Assembly (NCBI GenBank): GCA_001584585.1
Contig: LSYV01000078.1
Coordinates: forward strand, 263,942 to 327,941
Length of the DNA: 64,000 bases
DNA from: Gonium pectorale
Lineage: Eukaryota > Chlorophyta > Chlorophyceae > Chlamydomonadales > Volvocaceae
Direction of reading: 5' to 3'
In this document: in pieces, positions 56,501 to 64,000 of the stretch
Numbering within the stretch: position 1 is the stretch's first letter
Layout of the letters: every line of letters starts with the position of its first letter
Translations under genes and position numbers: made by a program
Notes under the pieces: model-generated
What the model saw: only the letters and a program-made list of their open reading frames with translations
The model's database searches: none
What the model was told of the DNA's origin: nothing

Positions 56501-59500
56501 TCAGCACATCGGAGCCCAGCCTGCTGCCCAGCCTGGCGGGCTGGACTTGGGGTCACCAGGGCATCTTCCTGGACACGGACGGGACGCTCCTCAATGAGAA
56601 CACGCTGCCTGCCTCCATGCTGCCCACGACGTTCAGCCTGGGCCCGGGGTCAACGTTGCACTCGACGGTCGAGAGCGAGCTCTTTGACCCCGCTGAGTGC
56701 GTGTACTCGCGTGACGCGGCGGAGGGCGACGTCGTGGGCTACGAGACCGCCTTCTGCTCGCCGCTGCTGGTCTTCCGCCGCGTCATGCTACACGAGCACG
56801 GGCCCGACGTGAGTTGCGAGCTGTGCTCGGATTGTGGGCTGCTTGGTGATCTCGGGGTGTTTGTGCGTGAGGTTCTGCAACCGGCAGGGGCTATGGGTGC
56901 TCTTGCGGCCTGTGCAGGCAGATCTGTAAGCCGTTGCAACCAATTAGAGGTCGGGCGAGCAGGCATTGACCGTCCGTGCGACCCGCTCATTCCTGTTGCG
57001 CACTTCCCCCCCAACGCAGACCCTGTTCTACAAGCCCCTGCGGCTGACCTCCCTGTCCACGAACCGCACGTCGTTGGTGCACTTCACGAAATACAATGAG
57101 CAGGGCTACCAGTTTACGGTGGCTACGACCCGCGACTACTGGGTGCACTGGGAGCTGTTCTACCGCCTGGACCCAGAGTACTACACGTGAGGGGGGTGCG
57201 GTGGCGCGTGTGGTGGTTGCTTGGCCCGCTTGTGGTACATACGGGGCTGCTGTCAGGGCGCGCTCAGGAGGGGAGCAAAGAACGCGACGGATGGGGCATG
57301 GTGGACTGGACTCCATACTTCTTTCGGGAAGGCACCTCATCCCATCGCCGTCGTCCGACCTAGCGTGTAGCTGCCCGCTTGACCCGTGATGCAGAGGGGG
57401 GTCGCTCTCTGCACTTGGCTTGCGGCCTTGCCGTTACGGTGTGTGTCGCATGTGCGCCCAGTGCCGACCCGACCCCACCCGACCCGATCCTACCCGACCC
57501 CAGGCTGCACAAGCTGGACCTGATGGACGGCGACGACATGGTCATGCTTACGTCCAAGTACATCCAGCGCAAGGACCACTTCACCATCAACAGCGCCAAG
57601 TCCAACCTCACCGACTTCCCGCTCATGCTGCCCTCCACGCCGCACGGCTCCTTCTACTACCAGAAGAACTTCACGAACAACAGCTGGTGGTGGGGCAACT
57701 TCACGTACAACGACACCAAGTTCTCCGTGGTGCTGGCCGGCCGCACCGATGGCACCCTGCGCATGGCCTCCTACCCCTGCCCAGATGAGGGCTGCAACAC
57801 GGTGCCCGAGGTGGTGGTGGACGTGCGCAACGGCACGCTCTACTGGTCCAACGCGACCACCTGGGCGAAGCGCGAGGGCGGCAAGCCCCAGGCCGGCGAG
57901 AACGTGACCATTCCCTACGGCTGGGACCTGGTCATTGACGAGTCGCCGCCGGCGCTGACGGTGCTGCTCATCCAGGTGCGGTCCGGTGCGCTGCGGCGAA
58001 GTGCGGGCTGGGAGCGGGGCCGTGCGGTGCGGGCTGGAGGCGGTCAAGTGCGGGCTGGGAGCGGGGCCTGTATATGTGGTGTGGTGGCATGCGGGGGGAT
58101 TACGCGGGATGGTGCCATGCGGTGAGAGCCTCGCCTGGGTGCGCCTCCACGAGCCAACGCGCGGCCGCGCCTCTCCTCCCCCACGCATAACACACAGGGC
58201 AACGTGCGCTTCGACCCCACCCGGGACATCGAGCTGAGCGCCGTGTACATCCTGGTCATGGGCGACGGCGCTCTGCGCGCCGGCAGCCCCAGCGTGCCGC
58301 ACCCCACGGCCGCCACCGTCAAGCTCGTCGGCGCCCGCGCGGTGCCCGACTACGCCATCGACAACTCGCTCAACCTGGGCTCCAAGGTGCTCGCCGCCAT
58401 CCGCGGCGGCACCATTGAGCTGCACGGTCGGAAGGTTGCGCAGCGCTGGATCCGCCTGGCCGCGCCCGCCGCCGTCAACGACGACAACATCACGGTGTCG
58501 GACCCCAACCACGGCTGGCGCGCCGGTGACCTCATCCTCATCAGCTCCAACACCTACAACGTGTGGCAGACCGAGATCCGCAACATCAGCGCGGTTCGGA
58601 ACGGCGGCGCCACGCTCGTCCTGGACGCGCCGCTGCTGCACCCGCACGCCTCCACCTTCAAGTCCTACCCTGGCGGCCCCACCGTCGACATGCGCGCGGA
58701 GGTGGGCCTCCTCTCCTCCAACGTCCTCGTCACGGCCTCGAACGGCTTCTCCTCGCACGCCTACGGGAGCGAGTTCTTCGGCGCGCGCATCCTGGTGCAC
58801 GGCAACTCCACGGGCCGCTTCACCGGCATGGCTGTGCAGCACTGCGGCCAGGCGGGCCTGACCAACCGTGCCTGCATCCTGTTCGACCGCCTGAAGCCCG
58901 TGTTCGTGCCGGTCAATGCCACGAGCAACACGACCGTCGTGGCGGGAACATACCAGCCCAACCCGAGCACCGTGTTCCGTAGCTCCATCGCCTGGGGCAC
59001 TAACTACAACCTCAAGTGCGCAGGGCAAGGGACAGGCTTGGGGCTGGGGGTGGATGCAGGCGTACGTGGGCGTTCAAGGGGAAGGGTGGCGAGGGCCGTG
59101 GCGCGTGCGGGCGGCTGCGGCCGCTTGTGTTGTTGGAACTGACGACTGCGTCTGCCCTCTGTGCCATGTGTTGAGACGCTGCCCTGCGCTTCACGCGCCT
59201 CCTCGGCTACCTCCTCTGTTTTTCTCAGGATCGCTGGCCTTCCGGGCGCGGCGGACCCTATCCGCATTGAGGAGAACGTCATGTATGAGGCCCTGGACGC
59301 CCACAGCGTGGAGGTGCTCACATCGTGAGTCGCGAACCCAAGGGGGACCCAAGGGTAACGGGGGCTGGACCATGCAGACCTGGGCCCTGGGCACTGGGCA
59401 CTGGGGTAGGTCCGTAGGCACGTACGGCGGCCGTCATGCCCATGCAGCGCCCCCTTTGTCCCCCGCACTGCTGCCGCATCCTCCGACCCACCATCTAATC

Positions 59501-62500
59501 GCCCACCACCCATTCGGCCCCATTCAACCTCAGCGGCAATGTGATCAAGGGCAACCTGGTCCTGGGCACCATCAAGGACATGAGCGGCGGCAGCACCTTC
59601 GACATCAAGCTGCCCAGCCAGTTTCGCATCGCGGTCGCCAGCAACTGGGTGGAGAACAACGTGGCCGCCGGCGGAGAGCGCCTGGGCTACACGTACTACG
59701 GCGTGCCCTGCAGCGAGCCCTTCCTTACCGGCTCCTTCCTCAACAACACGGCGCACAGCAACCTGGCGGGCCTGTGGCTGCAAGCCAGCGACGAATCGTC
59801 CGCGGAGGGCTGCACGGCGCTCCGGAACTTCACCACCTACATGAACTGGGGTGAGCAGGAATCGGCCGGGTTCAACCGTTTGCCGCCTTTCTAGCCTCGT
59901 CGGCAGCAGGCAGGTCCGCCGCACCGCAGTAGTTGCAGCCGGCGCCGGGTGCTCACAGTCGTTCGCCGTTGCCTTTGGGACCGGTCGCAGACTTTGGCAT
60001 CATCTCAACGGGCGGCATTACCACGGACGTCCGGATGGTGGACGTCAACGTGCTAGACAACAAGCACGCGGGCGTTACCCTCCTGCGCAAGGGCCTCACG
60101 TTTGCAGAGAAGGTACGCACCCTTGCTCAAGCAGGGATGCCCCACCCATACTACACCTGACATGCACCACACCTTTGTTTAAGCAGGGATGCCCCACCCA
60201 TACTACACCTGACATGCACCATGTGGGTGCTTCCACGCTGCCCTGAATGTCATTCTCCGCCAGGCCGGCATGCGCTGTTACCGCGGGTGCGTTGTGGAGC
60301 CTCTCGCCTTGAACTGTGGATTCTAAAGCCACCTGCGCATCTTTCCCGAACCTCCTCTTTGCCCCGTCTGCGCACGCCAGGCCAACTTGTGGTGGACGGG
60401 CGGCCTGCTGGCGGGCCAGTCCAGCCCCGCCGTGTGCGCTGCGTGCACCAAGCTGTCCGACATCGGCTGCCACCAGAAGCTGTCGACTCAGTCCTACAAC
60501 AGGATCGAACCTTTCACGCCAGCCATTGGCCTCTACTCTGCTCAGTTTGCGCTACACTTCTCCGACGGACCCGAGGTCAAGCCGTGGGACAAGCCCAAGT
60601 CCTACTCCATTGCGCACGTACGTGTGGTAGCAACCTGGCACTGGGCCCGTGAACCTGTCGCAAAGGAGTGTTCTTCGTTCAAAGAGTATTGGCTAATGCG
60701 TGTGTCCTGCCGCCCGCCTGGCGCCGTCGGTCCCCGTCCCCGGGCCCACAGGGCATGATGAACATTAGCGGCGTCACGCTGGCGGACTACTACGGCCCCG
60801 CGGGCTGCGGTGGCGCCGACGTGGGCACCTACGCCTTCGCCAACCACCCTTACGCGCCTGACGCCGGCTACCCGCACTTTTTCTCGCGCATGAACGTCCT
60901 CAACGTGGCAACTGGGTATGTCGACCGGCCGGGCGATCCTGGAGGGGGTCGGAGCAGGCTGCGGCTGTGCGCTCCTGGGGGGGCGGGGGCTAAGGGGGCA
61001 GCGCCGGCTTTGCTTCACTTCATTCGGCATTCAGCGGACCACGGCGACTGGCGGCGAGTTGCCCGTTGATTCTGAGGACATCCCTTTCCCGACCGCCCGC
61101 GCCTGCGCTTACGCCGCGCGGCCCACCATCTATCCCCCGCCTCCTGCCCCTCGCAGCGCGGGCCAGGGTATGTTCAAGCACTCGCCGCCCGACCCGATAT
61201 GGCGCAACGAGGGCGACTGCTGGGACACGTACTACACGCGACCCGACGGCAGCAAGCTGGCGCTCAACTGCGCCGGCCCCGCGCACGTCTACTGGCGCGA
61301 CCTGGACGGCACGCTGCTGGGCGGCGGCGACCCCGCCAACGCCGGCATCATCACGGGTGTGTGGAAGGAGGGCCCGCGCTCCTTCCCCTACGACCAGGGC
61401 CCGCCCGTGCTGCCCGGCGCCTGCACCTACTCGTCCGCCATCGGCTCGTACATGTGCGCCGTCAAGTCGACCAACTTCCTGCTGGACGAGCGGCTCAAGC
61501 CCAACCCCATCCCGCCCAACGGCATCTACGGCGACCCGCAGCACTTTGTGCTGGAGAGCCGCGACAAGGACAGCGAGGACCGCATGTTTGCGCCCGTGTT
61601 CTTCAACGTGTCGGGCTCGATCGACCTGGCCGTGAGCGCCATGGACCAGGGCTGCTGCTTCGGCTACGGCTTCTGCCAGAAGCGCCTGTCCACCTTCTGG
61701 ACGCACCTGCCCAGCTGGCAGACCGTGTACGTCAACTTCACGGGCACGCCCAGCCAGAACTTCCGCGTCTTCTTCCCCTACGCCGACCCGTCCGCGGAGC
61801 TGGTGCTGGTGATCAACATGCTCTACACCCTCAACCGCCGCTTCATCTACCTGTCGCCGGGCAACGGCCCCGTGAGCGGTCGCGTGCCGCCCGAGAAGTC
61901 GCCCGTCAAGATTGGCGACGGCACGGGCCATGGCGCCCACTATTGGGACCAGGACAACAGCCTGCTGTACGTCAAGGTCAAGGGCGGCAAGCAGCTGGAG
62001 ATCCGCACCGAGAACGCCGTCATCGTGAGTGGTGCCCGCGGCACAAGTAGTTGCGGCTGCTGAGGGGTGGCGGATGCAACAGGAGGGGGCTATATCATGA
62101 AGGCGGGGTCCTGAGGAGAGGTGCTTGTGGAGCTGCTTTGGCGAGCGTACTGGAAGCCGCAGCAATCTAACCTCACGCTAAACGCAGCGCTTGAACTATC
62201 CCACATGACCGCTTTCATCCGAGTGTCGCGCACATGCCTTGTTCCCAGACGCCTCTCCCCCGGCGTCCTTGCCCTGACGGCCGCGTCCCGTGCGCCCGGC
62301 TGCATCCCGCCGCCATCCTCTTGCGTCCCTGTCCCGCAGATTTCCCAGTCCTTCGCCATCTCCATTGACGCCTTCTACAGCACCGCTGAGCTGTTCCTGA
62401 CCAACCTGGCCTCGGCCATGGGCATCGAGCCCGAGCGTATGTACATTGCAAAGGTGGTGCCCGGCTCCGTGACCATCAGCACGGCCATCGGCCCCAAGTG

Positions 62501-63866
62501 GAGCTCCGCCACGGAGATCGCCGAGCCCACGTACGGCAGCGAGTTCGACCCAGCGAACCCGCCCCCCGCCCCGCCCCCCGCCGCGCCGGCGACCATGACC
62601 ATGAACCCCAAGGAGATGCTGGATGCCGTACTGGCGTACATGGCCGTGGTTTCGGATCCAAATGCAGCCGCGCTCATCGGCGTGCAGCCGCTGGGCAAGC
62701 CCGTGAGCGACCTGGGGGCGTTGCTGGCGCAGGACCCGCTGCTGGCGCAGGCGCTGGCCAACTCGCTGGCCGCCGCGGGCATGGAGGTCACGGGCGTGGT
62801 GGTGACTCTGGAGTCGCCGCCGCCGCCCGCCTCCACCGACGCGCCTACCGCGGCGCCCACCGAGACCCCCACGAGCGCGCCAAAGGACCCCGCCACCCCC
62901 ACCGAGGCGCCCACCACCGCCCCGACCACCGCGCCCACGGGTACCCCCACCACCACACCCACCGCGCAGCCTACCACTGCGCCCACTGCGTCGCCTACTG
63001 CGTCGCCCACGAGCTCGCCCACTACCGCCCCGACTACGGCGCCCACTGGTACCCCAACGGCCGCTCCCACCGAGGCTCCCACCGGCAATACTCCCACCGA
63101 GGCGCCCATCGTGACGGTGAAACCCGGCGCGCCGGGCGAAGACCCCGTCATCAACGTGCCGGACCGCGCGTCCAGCCCGCCCCCGCCGGACGACGGCGCT
63201 GCCGACAAGGAGAACAAGGATAAGGACAAGAGCAAGAAGATCGCTGCGGCGGCCGCAGCCGCCGCTGGCGGCGCCCTCATCATTGGCGGCGTGGTGGCGG
63301 CCGCGTTTGTGGTCTCTGCCCGCCGGAAGCGGCGGTTTGCCGTGGTTGACGGGGCGGCCGCGGAGGCCGGCGGCTCGTCGTCTGGCGGCGAGCGCCGCTA
63401 CCGCGACAATGAGGTCCTGCCCTCGCCCGGCCCAGGCCCGGTCCGCAGCAGCAACAACAGCCACACCAGCAGCACCGCCCGCGAGGCGTTCGTGTCGACC
63501 AACCCCGCCTACGAGTCGCCCCGCGAGCAGGCGCCGGACCTGGCGGAGAACCCGCTCATCAGCCCCCGGCCGGGCAGCGCCACTGCAGTGGGCCGCACGG
63601 GCAGCGTCAGTGGCGTCGGCCGCCACGGCAGCGCCAGCGGCGCCAACGCGCCCCACGCCGCGCCGCTCGCGCACCACGCTGAACCCCTGTCCGCCGGCCT
63701 GACGTCGCCCGAGCCCGCCGAGATGATCCGCCCGCTGGCCTCCACCAGCAAGCACCCGCACAGCAAGCCGCTCGTGCCAGTCAGTGGCAGCAGCCTGTTC
63801 GGCTCAGCGCCGGGCAACCTGCCGCCGCCCGAGGTCTACCATCGCGGCCGCACCAAGGTACGGTAA
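43275..63866 (+). CDS. Fibrocystin-L (PKHD1L1)-like giant single-pass membrane protein
   Basis: Twenty-nine exons encode at least 4627 residues (human PKHD1L1 has about 4240). Residues 1-28 are a signal peptide (VWAAVALLVALPAVCA). The ectodomain has about ten or more IPT/TIG repeats, two PA14 domains (about 330-470 and 1545-1680), two G8 domains (about 2330-2470 and 3200-3340) and parallel beta-helix segments. A Thr/Pro mucin-like stalk (4287-4374), one membrane helix near 4420 and a basic-start cytosolic tail follow. Many N-x-S/T sites fit a glycosylated surface protein. Fibrocystins are cilia-associated, so a flagellar surface role is inferred, not shown. The last exon reads ACC AAG GTA CGG TAA: it may stop at 63866, or the GT at 63858 may be a donor with more exons beyond the window. 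Exon positions are in the following entries. Confidence 0.9.
45616..45707 (+). repeat. GC-rich minisatellite in a fibrocystin-like intron
   Basis: Imperfect copies of GGGCGTGGCTGTGGGCGGGT-like units lie at the start of the intron after exon 45014-45615. No coding role. Confidence 0.8.
47808..50722 (+). other. Fibrocystin-like exons 8-11: IPT repeat array
   Basis: Exons 47808-48613, 48848-49768, 50001-50401 and 50564-50722. IPT-type starts include PLITSVSPATLSFNTESSLP, YVTGVNPSPALVASSGL, PTITGITSPDTMPGAGGTV, LVITSVSPNWGSIGGGTVVT, AIDIIWPAKGAAGV and RPTITALDGNAGSLVGG. Each is followed by the typical Cys-containing strands ending in 'I-x-C'. The last exon ends at a GC donor (see the intron entry). 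Confidence 0.85.
50723..50894 (+). other. Probable GC-AG intron in the fibrocystin-like gene
   Basis: The exon ends AATCCAG and the intron opens GCGAGT; the acceptor is CGCCCAG. This keeps phase 1. A GT six bases downstream (AGT|GTATCG) is also in phase but has a poor donor consensus. The choice changes only two or three residues. Confidence 0.6.
50895..54167 (+). other. Fibrocystin-like exons 12-14: second PA14, IPT pair, start of first G8
   Basis: Exons 50895-51052, 51196-52031 and 52373-54167. PA14 features are TDFFGARFTFYMQIAETSNA then SCDDSARLYIDGELIGSSG. Exon 14 is unusually long (1795 nt) and holds IPT units APLVGGSAGGTRVTVTGNGF and VSSVTPARGSTEGGTPVTIT. The first G8 domain then begins at about residue 2333 (WSRNSTWG, VVIPPGVTVLLDMSPPKLFT, LQGNLVFDD). 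Confidence 0.87.
54405..57186 (+). other. Fibrocystin-like exons 15-20: beta-helix region 1
   Basis: Exons 54405-54932, 55122-55301, 55441-55677, 55898-56093, 56276-56808 and 57020-57186. Segments such as DMRAEVGVLTRNVVLMG, YSIHWHVHGDVNFQSW, GCSIHHTYNRATTIHGTH and NLAYNVMGHTFFMEDGNEWG match the conserved part of fibrocystins after a G8 domain, a parallel beta-helix (PbH1-type) with many Asn and His. Confidence 0.87.
57504..60915 (+). other. Fibrocystin-like exons 21-27: second G8 and beta-helix region 2
   Basis: Exons 57504-57975, 58198-59015, 59229-59324, 59534-59850, 59991-60112, 60381-60617 and 60752-60915. The second G8 reads YWSNATTWAK, VTIPYGWDLVIDESPPALTV and LLIQGNVRFDP. The following helix repeats the first region's pattern (VDMRAEVGLLSSNVLV, GMAVQHCGQAGL, NNTAHSNLAGLWL). 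The two G8-plus-helix blocks look like an internal duplication of the kind known in PKHD1 and PKHD1L1. Confidence 0.87.
60129..60221 (+). repeat. 41-bp direct repeat in an intron
   Basis: Two identical 41-bp copies (60129-60169 and 60181-60221), each starting AAGCAGGGATGCCCCACCCA, lie 52 bases apart in the intron after exon 59991-60112. Perfect identity points to a recent duplication. Confidence 0.92.
61157..63866 (+). other. Fibrocystin-like exons 28-29: membrane-proximal region, stalk, transmembrane helix, tail
   Basis: Exon 61157-62024 gives a Cys- and aromatic-rich globular region (GDCWDTYYTRPDG, GCCFGYGFCQKRLSTFW). The last exon begins at 62340 with FLTNLASAMGIEPERMYIAK, resembling small SEA-like modules. 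A Thr/Pro stalk of PT-x-AP units, a Lys/Asp-rich patch (KENKDKDKSKK), an Ala/Gly/Val membrane helix and RRKRR follow. The tail of about 200 residues is Ser/Gly/Pro-rich. Confidence 0.85.
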
Positions 63867-64000
63867 TCCCTTTTGTTGGGCCAGGACCGGCTACAGTGGT
63901 ACCTTCCGTGCCATGCTAAAGCGCTTTCGGTAACCGGTTCCCCTGCGTCTAGCTGCATCATCTGCCTGCCGGCGTCTGGCTTCTAACCCCCGGACTCCCG
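63867..64000. other. Sequence after the last visible codon of the fibrocystin-like gene
   Basis: No TGTAA signal or further exon is recognisable in these 134 bases. They are either intron (if 63858 is a donor) or 3' untranslated sequence. Confidence 0.4.

Noticed and set aside
57490..59028. 512-codon open frame on the minus strand
   Set aside because: It mirrors exons 57504-57975 and 58198-59015 of the fibrocystin-like gene; long antisense frames are expected in GC-rich coding DNA. Its His/Val/Gly-rich sequence has no domain.
62196..63761. 521-codon open frame on the minus strand
   Set aside because: Antisense shadow of the last fibrocystin-like exon; Gly/Arg-rich complement of the Thr/Pro stalk.

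Overview
The window is nuclear DNA from a green alga, most likely a volvocalean relative of Chlamydomonas, Gonium or Volvox. It is GC-rich. Its genes are split into many short exons by short GT-AG introns, its proteins carry Ala/Gly/Pro low-complexity inserts, and one gene end has a TGTAA polyadenylation motif. Its DNA methyltransferase is of the plant MET1 type. I cannot name the genus. A 171-base run of N marks a draft assembly.

Layout: (1) up to 2618, plus strand: the 3' part of an RluA-family pseudouridine synthase. (2) 4094-6866, minus strand: a complete delta3,5-delta2,4-dienoyl-CoA isomerase ending in the peroxisomal tripeptide SRL. (3) 7656-13892, plus: a DOMON plus copper type II monooxygenase (dopamine beta-hydroxylase-like) anchored by one membrane segment, divergent from gene 2. 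(4) 15422-17437, plus: a protein with an F-box-like N-terminus and degenerate ankyrin repeats. (5) 17438-22714: a gene-poor stretch with tandem repeats, a dispersed 67-bp repeat and one small orphan gene (20592-21121). (6) 22715-41448, plus: a complete 38-exon MET1/DNMT1 maintenance cytosine-5 DNA methyltransferase of about 2094 residues. (7) 43275 to at least 63857, plus: a giant fibrocystin-L (PKHD1L1)-like membrane protein of at least 4627 residues.

Exon models were built by hand by joining GT-AG (rarely GC-AG) boundaries that keep the reading frame and restore family motifs. Total coding length is a whole number of codons for every complete model: 996 nt for the isomerase, 2040 nt for the monooxygenase and 6285 nt for the methyltransferase. 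The fibrocystin-like exons give 13887 nt up to an in-frame stop that may not be the true end.

The genes do not form an operon or a shared pathway. They are independent eukaryotic loci covering RNA modification, peroxisomal beta-oxidation, secretory or cell-surface copper oxidation, DNA methylation and probably a ciliary or surface protein. I saw no multi-gene system that looks undescribed. The most distinctive items are the charged insert inside the second BAH domain of the methyltransferase, the membrane-anchored copper monooxygenase with all six copper ligands, the double-PA14/double-G8 giant surface protein, two GC-AG introns, and the dispersed repeat family.
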